Shown one piece after another: positions 18,396 through 28,600 of a stretch of 64,000 nt of DNA. The stretch comes from Bugula neritina. Its lineage: Eukaryota > Bryozoa > Gymnolaemata > Cheilostomatida > Bugulidae. Position 1 is the first letter of the stretch, and each line of letters starts with the position of its first letter. Both the position numbers and the translations under genes were made by a program. Where the stretch lies: positions 6,088,698-6,152,697 of the forward strand of contig OZ037765.1 of the NCBI GenBank assembly GCA_964035545.1. Reading direction: 5' to 3'. A model generated the notes under the pieces. It ran no database searches. It was not told where the DNA came from and saw only the letters and a program-made list of their open reading frames with translations.

Positions 18396-20357
18396 AATAC
18401 ACACAAACAACAAGCAACATGCGCATATACAATCGTAGAAAAAGAAAGTTATATACCGAATGAATTTTTTTTTATATCAGGCTGTTTTAATTTGACTTCC
18501 CATTACAGAATCTGTTTATTGTTGAAACGCTAGAATTGACCAGAAATGCTCATGTGATTGGCGAGGTTGAAATAGAAATGGCGTTCTCTTACGGATGTTT
18601 CGGTTATGGCTACTCCTCTCAGGTGGGACTCTGATTAGCTCAAGCTGAATAATTTTTGTAGGTGGAACCTCTAAATAACTCTTCTGCCACCTGACACTTT
18701 TCTAACCTACCTATTAGAATTACTGTAACAAGTACAAATGTTATGCTAGTACTATGAAAATATATCTAGAGACTAGATATACAACATAAAATATTCTGCA
18801 ATATAGAGAAACAAGCTTGTTAAAAATTGTCATTTATAGATGTCATTATAGCTTATATAGTTTATATTGATAATTTATTTTCACTTTCATTACACAAATT
18901 GGTTTAATTTTCTGGTGCATGCTGTTAATGCAATGTAAAATCTCAAGACATTAAAAAGGTTTCGGGTGACGGTAATCTTTTATTTAAGTGATTAGTGGTA
19001 AATATTTGTAAGATAAATAGTCACATCACAGGTACACAAAATACTAATAAACATGCATTTTAGATTCATTGTAAGCAGTCTTTACTTTTACAGTTAGAAA
19101 GTAAAACACACTCATGCACAGAACAAATCAGCCAATCACTGTTTTACAGAGCTGAGCCTCCTTCAGATAGAAAACACGAGGCCAAGTAAGCCCTTTTCCT
19201 GTTATATTGACATATTTTACATCAACCATTCTAAAATATTGTTAGAAATTTTACAAAATTTTGGTATAACTATTGCAAATACTGCCATTATTATTACAAA
19301 CTACTGTTTTAACTATTAAAAAAACATTATTAAAACTATTTTCATGTAATGCACTATATCTCTATTTTTTATTAAAATACCTAATGTAACATTTGAATAA
19401 CTTATCATAATAGACATAATTTTATTTAGCTGTATTTTAGAAATGTGATGACAGCTATTCCAATTCCTCACCCTACATTCATCAAATGGCCGGCGCAGGT
19501 TAACATAGTTCTTGGCGGAAAAGAAGAGATGACTGACTCCGTGACAGAGCTGATGTCTGGGAAAGCGTCACATAAACTCCAGTTTCCTCATCTTGTGGAA
19601 CGTATGAGTCACAGGTGATATGCAAACTCATTTTGAATGTTTCCATATAATGATTGTATCAAAAAAATGTTTGAATAATTACATTGAACTACGCAAAATC
19701 ACAAACTGTAATCACATTTATAGTAAGTCTAAATAGCAATTATTGTGATTGTAAGTGGCCGTTATAGTAGAATTAAGTTATATATATTTGAAAGAGACTT
19801 TTAGGCTCTATTCTACATCGTTGGACAAAGGTCATAAAGACATTAGTTTGATTCTACATTTACTGCAATCTCTGAGAGGATGTGGTTAAGCTACTTTTTA
19901 GATGAATGTAATTCACATGTGTAATCATGTGAACTTTACAAGGAAAAGTTGAAAAAAGATATAAATTATTATAATTTTGCTGCCAAAGTCAGTTGATAGC
20001 AATAAACTTGATTCCTTTTTTCATGCTCCAGGGATCCTGCAATGTTTAGCATATGTTGTTATATATTTCTAAGAAGTTGAGTGTCATTTATAGGTTCCCA
20101 GAGCTGCAAAGACAATATTCTCTGCAAAACAAAAGGTCTCAAAGGATAACATTTTTGAAAAATTTAGTGACTGCTAAATCAATTGCTGACATTGAAGAGA
20201 ATCAAGATGAGGTATGAGTGCACACAGCACGCACGTACGCACGCCCACGCAATACACATAAGTGTGTGTATTGCGTGTATGTATGAGTGCACGCACACAT
20301 ACACACACGCAATACACATAAGCACAAGCACACGCACGCACACACACACACACACGC

Positions 20358-20412
<55 letters not shown>

Positions 20413-21260
20413 AGCACAAGCACACGCATGCACACACACACACGCACGCACACACACACACTTGTATACTTGGTTTTAACAAGTAGTTTTTTAATACCTA
20501 AATGTCTACTTATACATTTTAATAAATGAAATTATTTTATCAATATGTAGGTATATCATTTTTACCTGTTCTCTTTAAGCTGAAAAGTTATGCAAAAGGG
20601 CAAAATTGATATTTGTTCAATCTTATAAATTTTAGTTTCAACTTTGTAATAAGACGGCTTTACTTGATGGACGAAAATATATAACTTTTATTGTGACAGT
20701 CATTTTATGAAAGATGGATAACTTGTAAAAAATAACTTTTATACCAACTCAACTGCCTATTATTTAATTTTTTCATATTGTATATTTGATTGAGGCTATT
20801 TAGATTCTTACAGTATGTATGAATATAAGCAGGCGGTGTTCAATAACAAAGACAGTCAGCAAGAGCGGGAGAGATCAACAGAAGCTGCTGAGGATTCTCA
20901 AAGTGAAGAGGAATATGACTTTGAACCTAGTTCAGTGTTATCTCGCATTGGTACCTTTTTCGGGTGGGTATTTGCTATCCCCTATTTATACCCAGAGTAG
21001 CTGTAGTTCACTGGTTATACTACTGACGTACAACTCCCACTGACAATATAAGAGAAGTTCATAGGTCAACATTTTAGTCTGACTAGTCTAGATTAATGAC
21101 ACAAACACGCTGTAAAAGTATTTCTTTGTTGTATCTGCTGAGATTGCAAAGAAAAACTGACGCTTCCTTACATGCTTGTAGGTTTAAACCAAAAGTAAAA
21201 CACCGAAAAGAAAACACTGAAAGTCAGCCCAAAAATCTAGCACGTACTCCAATGGATTAA
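6893..21260 (+). CDS. C2-domain protein, possibly CATSPERT/C2CD6-like
   Basis: Ten exons read: 6893-6991, 11402-11469, 17639-17774, 17914-18033, 18509-18622, 19094-19185, 19441-19614, 20094-20211, 20830-20963, 21182-21260, giving 1134 nt (377 aa). Exon 2 encodes [13 protein letters not shown], a good first strand of a C2 domain. Exons 3-5 carry the remaining strands and end in [10 protein letters not shown]. The tail is acidic, then basic. The FSYG-FGYG motif followed by a proline-rich linker reminds me of the sperm CatSper targeting protein C2CD6 (CATSPERT), but that is from memory and unverified. Calcium-binding aspartates are not obvious. The exon 3 acceptor (after GAATTTAG) was chosen over the CACAG 7 nt upstream because only it keeps frame. 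The exon 9 acceptor is 20830 or 20833. Introns 1 and 2 carry a LINE and an LTR element. Confidence 0.7.
7295..8305 (+). CDS. LINE ORF1 protein with PHD finger
   Basis: About 336 aa from the ATG at 7295, chosen over the in-frame ATG at 7247 because the protein then starts MSLPTL next to low-complexity S/Q/D sequence. Residues about 45-110 carry a C4HC3 PHD-type finger (CASC, CDVC, H, C, then CDEC at the end). A coiled coil follows ([12 protein letters not shown] onward), then an RRM-like segment starting KSNAILYGL and a basic C-terminal part. CR1-clade ORF1 proteins are known to carry PHD fingers and to bind element RNA. The end overlaps the ORF2 frame by about 60 nt. Confidence 0.8.
   Translation: MSLPTLTQSQDQIGNSGGDFPPLQRSQLESTTDDNNTDLNELCASCSKKECFLLTKGGKQQKAASKWISCDVCLKWYHGTCQGLQPSEVNSITRLSDRGVRWFCDECSSQKDDGGNTQHMKMLHSINQQISKLERKLEKYHQHSNDEVSTLQKTWADITSKNTEIANNTKKTLQMTTTSQALLASEMDKKDNEARKSNAILYGLTERDTAIQDVMNLMSKELFKNFNKPVQAIRLGPKTENKNRPIKLRFEDERSKWEFLKRVNHALRADSLFCKLDMNKETRDKEYTLRQQVKKLKEEHPTIQFRIRDFNIQKKAESGNWEKLKPEDQQTKLSQI
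8245..11044 (+). pseudogene. LINE ORF2: endonuclease plus reverse transcriptase, frameshifted
   Basis: The frame opens at 8245, just after a stop at 8242, without an ATG until 8380. Homology begins before that ATG, so translation must be coupled to ORF1 or the start lost. The apurinic-type endonuclease shows LTETH, LLGDMN and LSDHY. That frame ends at 9171. RT continues one frame over, from about 9165 to 11044, with [24 protein letters not shown] and the catalytic YADD. A one-base indel near 9150-9170 therefore separates the two enzymes. The RT half is otherwise uninterrupted and ends with the usual CR1/Jockey-group C-terminal region. Confidence 0.85.
11700..11704. repeat. Target-site duplication, left copy
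   Basis: TATAG directly before the left LTR, repeated directly after the right LTR at 17441-17445. Five bp is usual for Ty3/gypsy insertions. Confidence 0.9.
11705..12244 (+). repeat. Left LTR (540 bp)
   Basis: Begins TGTCAC and ends GTGACA, a 6-bp terminal inverted repeat. It has a TATA-like CTATAAATA near 12024 and AATAAA at 12127-12132, consistent with the promoter and polyadenylation signal of the element. It matches 16901-17440 throughout. Confidence 0.95.
12247..12263 (+). promoter_or_regulatory. Primer-binding site, tRNA-Pro-like
   Basis: TGGGGGCTGCTCCGGGA begins two bases after the left LTR. It starts with TGG, as the complement of a tRNA 3' CCA must, and resembles the tRNA-Pro PBS used by many retroelements apart from two bases in the middle. 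The exact primer tRNA is not established. Confidence 0.65.
12341..15022 (+). CDS. Gag-protease-integrase ORF of the LTR element
   Basis: 893 aa. The N-terminus is a charged coiled coil with a repeated [10 protein letters not shown]-type unit (about residues 80-110). A retrotransposon Gag core follows. Two CCHC zinc knuckles (both C-x2-C-x4-H-x4-C) start near residue 345. The protease has DTG at residue 458. Integrase has an HHCC-type zinc-binding region (GHLG, CQSCDIC) and catalytic residues D715, D775 and E811, spaced D-x59-D-x35-E. The frame stops 60 nt after it starts to overlap the next ORF, just past the integrase core and before its GPY/F module, so the last 20 or so residues are out of frame. 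Confidence 0.92.
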   Translation: MALLERVTQMGKDLGLVEDKLVAFVEKNLPIVAAQEEKEKDREEKEKDREERRLEREAEKIRQENEKALMEMKIKADQEATAFKVKADQEAMALKVKADQEAMALKVQADQEAEERRQRHELDMEKLKADISLEHSRHESTRLEITNKPKPKIPFFDEKVDEMDSYLERFEWVAEGCNWDKGDWPYHLSQYLRGTATEAYIRLSPTDRRDYKKVKEALLERFNLTQEGYRKKLREAEAYEDETPAQLFTRIETYVHKWVELSGGMDIAKLVATEQFISSCPDDLAVHLKQNSYNSSEDMCDAASLFLHARGRKLAKTRKTNTKRMENTPAASMNAEQGSKSDGACFICKDKSHIARNCPRRGKKYCSHCKMNNHNTSDCRKYGGRSVRAAAAIGTTQNKTVVIDPGISSKVEEPTEIIVNGKKFVNAAVCKNGPKFKDGGTAIFDAEVNGQRATVMRDTGCGCIVVNAKYVQPQHLTGESVYLNMADASVREAQWALISVRSPFYNGVVKAAVMDKTICDLLIGNVDGARSADQPLENWKDCAVTTRAQAVKEKSGDKPLMVDSNANPLSIGKDEIARLQRDDPTLERFFDAKEVKEKKGCTTRFVVRNRILYREYTDSKSVSVKPVKQLMVPSSLRKEVLQKAHDCIMSGHLGVKKTTDRVLSNFFWPGLNGDVVRFCQSCDICQKTVKKGSVMKVPVQETPLIDTPFKRCAIDLIGPINPPSEKGHRYILTLVDYATRYPEATPLKNIDSATVAEALLDIYSRVGIPEEVISDQGTQFISDYMKEFTRLLDMRQLPTSPYHAMANGLVEKFNGTLKSMLKKLCAKEPRQWHRFINAALFAYREVPQESTGFAPFELLYGRTVRGPMYILRQLCQKKTLPMKSRPAINMFLN
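14872..16854 (+). CDS. Integrase C-terminus, reverse transcriptase and RNase H of the LTR element
   Basis: The frame is open from 14872; homology starts near 14960 and the first ATG-like reading near 14962. The first about 110 residues are the integrase C-terminal part with a GPF (GPY/F-type) motif. RT follows, with [21 protein letters not shown], the PFGM motif and catalytic YIDD at about residue 361 counted from 14962. RNase H has a DASDVGLG motif (first D about residue 512) and DHQPL. The stop is 46 nt before the polypurine tract and right LTR. No chromodomain or envelope ORF follows. Confidence 0.92.
   Translation, partial: RSPTGINRLRPIRVTLWKNCTWTNVHPATTLSKEDTADEVKTCYQHVFELRERLDDMMEMALASLKDSQKRYKHYFDKKAKQRDFRPGDKVLILLPTDGNKLLMHWQGPFNIEEKVRLNDYIINIRGKRRTYHANMLKKYFEREAPTDPMTVGAVMTLDAAGTGVIDHDEEREDGQDDLLDLYGKKQQTETSKDVILGEELENQQRRRLEELLRKFEGIFSDLPGNATGIEHSIELTTDEPVKSKPYGLPYRVRETLKADIEDMLKMGVIRPSTSPYASPTVIVKKPDGSNRICIDYRKLNRVTVFDPEPMVKTDDVFRKLSKDKYFTKLDLSKGYWQIPVKKEDIPKTAFVTPDGHYEFIKMPFGMVNSGATLVRGLRKLFVNLKGVDNYIDDILVHTESWEEHVKTLTEVFSRLATAGLTVRPSKCRVGGTNMEFIGHKLYRGEIKPMDDNIEKIRAAPRPTNKTQVRSFIGLTSYYREYIPHYSTIASPLTDLTKKGEPKKVKWQEPQEKAYTTLKTMLTSAPILKLPDVHKPFVLRTDASDVGLGAVLMQPQDGKLFPVSYASRKLLDRERNYSAIEKECLAVVWAVKKYLQYLYGVEFVLQTDHQPLVYINQAKFENSRVMRWAMYLQNFRIKVESIKGKDNVGADYLSRIDSEF
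16887..16900 (+). promoter_or_regulatory. Polypurine tract
   Basis: TTAGAATGGGGGGT, purine-rich and immediately 5' of the right LTR, where plus-strand DNA priming occurs in LTR elements. Confidence 0.8.
16901..17440 (+). repeat. Right LTR (540 bp)
   Basis: Same length, ends and sequence as 11705-12244 by eye. It ends 198 nt before exon 3 of the C2-domain gene and carries a strong TATA and AATAAA in the sense direction. Confidence 0.95.
17441..17445. repeat. Target-site duplication, right copy
   Basis: TATAG, matching the left copy. Confidence 0.9.
18056..18394. repeat. Compound (AC)n-(ACGC)n-(TA)n microsatellite
   Basis: Intron of the C2-domain gene: AC-rich block, TG block, pure ACGC tetramers at about 18243-18300, then about 80 bp of TA. 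Open frames here on both strands are artefacts. Confidence 0.95.
20216..20461. repeat. (CA)n-rich microsatellite
   Basis: CA/GCAC repeats directly after the donor of exon 8 of the C2-domain gene (20211). Frames through it are repeat artefacts. Confidence 0.95.
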
Positions 21261-21361
21261 AATAACTATAGACATTTGGTAGCAATGATTCAAAACTACG
21301 CAAGCAAATCAATCACTGTTTGATTTTAGAGATGTTTTATACGGTATAAAATATTATATAG

Positions 21362-21367
21362 AATAAA
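21362..21367 (+). terminator. Polyadenylation signal of the C2-domain gene
   Basis: AATAAA about 100 nt after the stop codon at 21258-21260. Confidence 0.6.
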
Positions 21368-22690
21368 AAGTGTTGCATTGATCATTAAGATTCTAATAAG
21401 GCCAGTCCATTGAGCGATATATAATATCTTGTGTCATAAATCGGCATCAAAATGAAAGTTGTTTTTAAAAAGTGTTTAGTATGTAAATTATATACCGGTA
21501 TAATTTTTAAATACATCATAATTTTTTTTCAAGTAAACCATTATTTACAAATCTGGTGGAAACATGTCTTAGGTAACTTTACAATAAAAGTTCTTATCTA
21601 ATAGCAATGGAGAAACCTAATTGAGCTAGGCCTCCGGCAGCCACCCTTTACCCAAACAGGACAGAGCGGGGGTAAGTGAGGATAGGATCAAACAGCAATG
21701 TCAGTGAATTCTAAACAATTTATAATTTAATTGAAAATAGCTAATAACTTATTTATTATAACTTTGACATCTTGTCAGCAAAAATCAGTTTATGTTTACC
21801 TATAGTAAAAATACTGCTTAGCTAGATGGCTCATAGTTTAAAAAAAAGTTTTGAAACTTAGAATAGTAATATCTATATTCTAAGCTAAAATATACTCAGT
21901 AGTTTAATGAGAACCAATGTAGTATATATAAAAATTGTTCTATTACTGTGGCCTCTGTTACAAATATCTAATTATATCACTTTTGTGATATATATACTTG
22001 TGAAAAGTATGATATATATTAGCAAAAAGTATGCTTTTAATACAAATAGTTGAGCTGCTTGTCTGAACCAGGTTTATGACTTATCAAAAACAATATAAAT
22101 AAGTAATATATAATATTGAGACCTGGTATCTATGTTTAACAACCCATGTTGAGAAACTATTTCAATCTTCTTATCATTCAAGTTATGACATAATTGAGTA
22201 TATAGCATCTTAACATAATGTTGTAACGTTTATATAAATAAAAATCACTACGATGTAACCAGTACAGTCTGTAAATTAAGACTCTAGTGTACATTATATT
22301 AGTTACAATGCAACAAAACCACAACAAATGTCATTTTGCCACAACTATGGATTATATCAAGTTATTGTAACGTGCAACTCAGAGTTATCCGCTCTATAGT
22401 AGACAGTGAAGTATTTGAAGTTAATCACGTGGTGTAAACATTGACCAGCTGATCAAATGTTGACCTAATAGACTTTCAACCAATAAAACAGTGGAATATT
22501 GTTGTGCGCTGAGCAGAAAAATAAACGATCCAAGAAGATTTGTTTTTAAAATGAACTGTAATTCTTTGTCTGAGACGCCAGGCGTGTTTCTTTGTTCACT
22601 ATATAACTATATTCTTTAGCTGTCGGCCTTCTAGGCCACCCAGATTTAATCAAAATTACGAAAGTTCACCCAGCAGACGTCTCTCAGGAG
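21368..22690. other. Intergenic, upstream of FBXL gene
   Basis: AT-rich, no coding exon seen on either strand. The last 300 bp should contain the promoter and 5' UTR of the FBXL gene; no core promoter motif is clear. Confidence 0.5.
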
Positions 22691-25600
22691 ATGAGTAAAA
22701 CTAACCATCTTTACACAAATGGAAACGGCAACCACCACTCCCAGCAACACGGGCATGTTCACAAACACTCCAAAAGTAAATCGGAGGTAATTGTCAACTT
22801 TTATTGGGAATTTTATTTTATAAAACACATTCAATTTTATTATTATGTGTAGTGCCAATATAGTTAATATAGGAGTGAGTTTATAGTTAATGTTATACGT
22901 GTTTAGTTTTTACAAATGGCAATGTCAAACTCAATGTGAGTCACTATCAGTATCACTATGAGCTGAAACTTTAAGTTCAAGTTGAACTTATCTCAGCTAA
23001 ATCCTTAGACTTGAAGTTGCTATTACCCTTAGTTTGACTCTCTCTCTCTGACTTTCTAATGCTTTTGAAACTTAAAATGTATACAAGGTTACAACATTAT
23101 TATAACTTGGCAATGAATATGATTTAGTGGTGTATTTTATCGATGACGATAGTAATACTAATACTAATAATAATTATCATAAATTTAAAGGCTTTACAGT
23201 TAATTCGATAGCGTTGTACTTGTTACTACCACTAGCAGTAGTTCGACTTTGGTCATATTTATTTTTAGTAACTTATTGTTGCACTTTCAACTACTCTTAT
23301 TGTTATTTTAACTTTTTAGCACTAAATTTGATAGTGAATAAACATAGTTATACTCTAATATTCAGCAGCTGTAAAATATTAATATAACTCTAATTTGAAA
23401 AATAATAAAAAATTCATTAGCATGTACTTGCCTCTTATTATTTAGTTTTAACTAACTAAACGTAGTTTAAAGTGGTTTTGTTTGTTTTTCAGTTTATTTT
23501 TTCAATTTTTTTATGCTTCAAGGCTTTGCAGTTCCATCTTCAAATGTAGTACATGTGTTTACTTATTAGCAGCTAGACGCTAAAAGTAGTAAATTTACTT
23601 TATGTTGGCTTAAATTCATCTAATTAGTGTTAAGTAGCATCATAAAACCTGTGTTTTAGTTATTTGTTTTTCATCTTGAACTTTTTAGAGTGTCAAACTG
23701 ATTATAGCCGACTACGGTGGATAGAGTGATACTATTAGTTTTTGTATAATTAGATATAAAGTATCATGTTTGTGATAAGACATTTATATGTTCCAGTTTG
23801 ATTTTTAGCAAGTAAACAAGTTTGGAAATTCAATATGACTGAAGCACAAAAAATTTTTCTTTGTAATTTCTACCTAAAAAGTAGCTATAGGTGATACTTT
23901 AAAATTGTAAAATTTGTCTGTAAGCAGGGGACTGTATCATGATGAGACTCAATTACTAACTATTAGTGAGATTTCCACAAATATAAAAACCCAATATAAT
24001 TTATCACTTGGTGGGGAGAGGGTAGGGGTCATGCTTTAGGTTACCAGCCAACCCCTGTGACTCAATACTGCATTTTGTAAGCCACGTGTTTGCATCCTGA
24101 ATTTTATTCCTTTAAATATAAAACAAATGATTTTTTAAAAGTATTTTTAAATTTTTTACCATTGAATTTACAAGTTATACATTTCTAATGGCACTAGAGA
24201 TAATCTTATTTTTAATTTTTATGACTAAATTGTTTGCAATACGATTGTAAGCCGCCGTCAGTGTGGTTATCTGACTGAAGCATAATGTATACATTGTTCA
24301 AGGTTTTCATCTTATAATTCTTTGAATGGTTATAGCCTATAGGAATACAAATTAATTTTATTTTAAGCTGGTAATCAATATCATGTGTAAAGTGCAAACT
24401 TGAAATAAGTCCCTCATGACCTTTGTTCACTTCGATCACTGCTTTCACTTCTCAAACTGTTATATTTTACAAATTTGGAAGAACTAAAAGTAATTTTGTC
24501 TTTTTCATGGATGTAAGATAAGTTTCCATCACACTAAATAGTTCATTGTGGATTGAAATCCGTTGTCTATTAAATAATGCTAAGTCATGTAACACATCAA
24601 TAACTGAATGTGCTTGGCATATCAAAGCAAAACTAGTACTAAACAACTAATTAAATACAGTAACTTGAGGGAGGAGCAATAACAGAGAAAAGCCTGGGTT
24701 TTAGATGACAAAAAATCACAAAAAAGTTGTGTTTTCTTGACAACCAAAATTTGTAAAGACAACTAAAGAAAGCTTACTTCTTGCTAATTTTTTCTAGTAC
24801 TGCACTTAAATAAGCTATTAGTGCACGGCTCTACTCTTGTGGTACCTTGTTGTAGCTTTCACAGATGTCAATTGAAGGTGAAGCACTAATTAATAGAAAG
24901 TTGCCAAAGGAGCTGTTACTGAGGTACGTGTGGCATTCAGTTTCTCAGTTTATACCAGCATAGATACCAGCTCAGGAATTTCTAAAAAGCACTACATCTG
25001 CACCTGAGTTTTTTGTACCTATTTGACACAAAAGTATGGAGGAAGTACTTAAGATAGCTGTTATTGGTGAGGCTGAAAATGTGATATCATCGCCTATTGG
25101 TAGTTTCCTAAAATAATGACGGTTGAAGAGCCATAGAGAGTTATCATAGAATATTGGTAAAACCCTACAGATGGGATCTAAGTTGAATTGTACTCACTAG
25201 CATTACCTTAATACTAGCATAAGCTGACTTGAAATCTATGAATTTCTGGTAAATTAACATTTTTTTGGGATTTATTTATGGCATCTGTGTCCTAGGATGT
25301 CAAACTGGTTTTGTATTGGTTAGCCATGGAAGACCTTTGATCTGTAAACATTCATTTTTGCAGATGATTCGTGACATTTATCTCATTGGTCTCAATTTGT
25401 TTTGGAAAATTTCAGGGAGCTTCAGATATAGTGATATAGTGTAATGCTTTGTTACCAGCTTTTTTCTAAGGTTGCTTTTTGACTGAAATTACACCTCTTG
25501 TATTCAGTGTTGAAACCTCAGTGCTATATATATATATATAATGTAATATAATATATAATATATATATGTAATATGTAATATAATTTACGCCCCAGCTGCT

Positions 25601-28600
25601 GTTGTATTTGATTGTCAGTACGAAGTGCATGGGGTAAGGCAGGTCATCCTGGTGTCATAGGATAATCTTTGTTTGGTTACAGCCGTAACAAAGAAGCAAT
25701 CTGCTAGTTTTGAAATTGTGTTTATGTTTAAGCTGTAATCATTCATAGACATTGTTGGGAGTATTAATTGTCAAGTTGAGATACTCAAATAATTAGGGCT
25801 GTGGATTACTTCTCTAAAAGACTATAATTAATGAGGTTGCTAAAGTCCTAATGCTATTTTTGTATAGTTTACACCACTGAACTGAAACTATATAATTATT
25901 ATAGTTCAATGGTTTACACACAAAGAAATCTACTTTGAAATAGACCATGTAAAACTCAGCCAATCAGCGAAGTGTACCAGGTCAATGTCTTACCATTGTA
26001 ACTGATATAAAATTCTGCAAGTTCAATTGCAAAATGCATGCTTCTAAAAGCTAGTTGTGCAACTTTTTCTTCATGCATTATTTAATTTCATATCTTAAAT
26101 TGATGACTCTTGAAATGATTTTTTAAAATGTCTAAATTAAGTGTTTATAAAATGCAATTAAAAATTTCATGTCTAGAAAAATGACCTGGTACACTTTTGC
26201 AACTTAAGGCCAATTATTACATAACTGCCAGCTTAGTAGTTATTTGTTGTTGCAGCTTGAATGGGTTATTGTTTAGCATTGGAAGCTTGCAGTAAACATC
26301 TGTGAATTTGGTACATGACTTTGATTGGCTGGTTTTTGAATGGCCCTTTAGTATATGCATCTGGATGGCTGGGTAGTGTGGACTCCGCCTACATCTAGCT
26401 AATGTACAGTAGCCAATCCACAGTAGTATTACAAAATTTCTGTTTAACAAATGAAATATTCTGGTCATTTGTTTTGTACTTTACAATAGTAAATATTCTA
26501 TTCAACTAGAATTTTATTGTATGTAAGCCATGGGAACTACTAAGAGGTTAAATCAACTACCCATGCTAGTAATATTGTAGCTCGCAGTAATAGCAAGTCC
26601 ACACCATATAAATATACACATAAGCTATTATGTGCAGCTTATGAATGCTGAAATGACCCCATTTCTTACCTTCAATTTGAAAAAAATTGTATTACATATT
26701 CTGCCACTTCTGCACCAGGAACATGTTTTCCTTTTAAATTTTGAAAATAGTAGTCAGTTTCTGCAGCAGTCAACATCCACAATAAACAACGTAAGCTTTC
26801 AAATAAACTATAAATATATGAATTATTAGTGTGGAAACAATGTAATTTATTCATTGCTATAATGAAAAATTATAAGAATATTATATAAAAGCTAGATATA
26901 GATTTCTAGTAAAATGGCACAGGTAAAAATAACACATTTTTACTTCAAATTCTAAATTTCATCAGTCACCAATGGTGGCTGTAGATTACAGAGAGCACAG
27001 CAAACTATCATAATCTTGTCTAATAGAGGTGCCAACACCAAGTTCACACTTCCAGGACCATTTAAAATATTGAACTCCTTTATTCTTTTGATTGCTCTTT
27101 CGACATGGATTCGAAAGTTAGCATTTTAGTAACTGCATTTTAGTCATTTGCAAATGGCCTCTTTTCCCAGGTGGTATGGCCAACTTGGCTCCAGCGCCTA
27201 TAAGTTCTTTTTCAATAAGAAAGCCTCTATCTGCCATAACCACACCACCTGGGTTTATGAAGTCTAAGAACCCAGAGTCATTCACTACACACTTGTCTTA
27301 GGCTCTACTTCCCATTCCATGTGAAATAAAGCAAATAGTGCCCTTGGGTGTAATTGCAACCAAATAATTGATGGTGTTGGTCTTTTTATACTCACTCCAT
27401 GTTAAAGATTGAGCCAGCTTTGATTGAGGCTTACAAATGAATATTTCTGTGCAGTCTATAATGCACCTAATGTTAGCATATTGGCTTTGAAAGCTCAGAG
27501 GAATGTTCAGCTTCTCTCTTGTCGGAAAAACTATTAGATTGTTTAGTTCTCTTGCTAAAATATCTAATGTGTCTTTGAAGGTTTTGCTTGCTAGCAATCT
27601 AGAGATATAAAAAAGGCCAGCAAGCATTTGAAACTGTAAATCTTGACGCAGCTTCATCAAAGCCAATAAAAGTTTATCTTGTCCTGTTAACTTTTTTCTG
27701 AAAGTGAGAACTTTCATCTTCGGACATATAAATCTAAATATAGTAAACAAAGAATGAAAATTAAATTATGATTCAAATTATAATGTATGTGCTAAACAAA
27801 TTTTGTGCTTAGTTTGTATTCATTCAGCAGTTTTTACCCTCTGGTAAGTAGCTTCAGTTATATTTTGCAAGAACTATGAAGTTCAAGAACTGCTAGTTGA
27901 AGGCTTGACCCAATATATCACCATCCAAACAGAATGTAATGTGTGTCAACATGTGTTATGTAATACTGTAACAGTACATAATAAGCTAGCTGTCTGAGTA
28001 CATGCTTTGAATGGAGTCATGAGTTTAAACAAATACCCTAGACAAACAATTATTACTTCCTTTTATAATTATACTATAACTAATTCAAACCCATATTATT
28101 TTTAGAATAGCATTTAATAATGTTTGTGAATAAGTGAAACTAGTAACAAGTGTAAACCATTTTAGTTTTAAACACTGAGTTAGTTTCAGCTAAAAATTAG
28201 ATTAGGATACCACTTTTGATAAGCTTTAAAATAACCAAGGAAAATTTAAGTCAAAACAATTTACTTTTCCTGGAGAAAGTGAGTCAATTTGTCCACAAAT
28301 AAAAGACTTCTGCTTGTTTAAATAAAACCCTAAACTAAATAAATCAAAGCATGCAGATGACCACTGTGATATTTATGAATATCTTACATAAAATAACATC
28401 TTTAATAAGAAATGTATGAATGATGCACTCATACTGCAACAAATTTAATTAAAATGACAGTTTTACTACACATCAAATTTAATCAATGTACAAATTTTAG
28501 CATAATGAGACTTGCATTGTTTATTTGTAATAAACCATAGTCTATCTTTGCAATAAGAAAATCATAATTTTTACCTTGCTAAAAAATAGTATAGAGAACG

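Noticed and set aside
18051-18533. Frames with Thr-His, Cys-Val or Ile-Tyr repeats
   Set aside because: They come from AC, ACGC and TA repeats in an intron.
21596-21690. Slightly GC-rich segment with a faint A-box-like motif on the minus strand (TAGCTCAATTAGG)
   Set aside because: No B box at the right distance and no cloverleaf, so neither tRNA nor SINE could be supported.
26217-26468. 83-aa frame repeated as a mirror copy at 29571-29822
   Set aside because: Both lie in the long TIRs; identity follows from the inverted repeat, and no protein family is recognisable.
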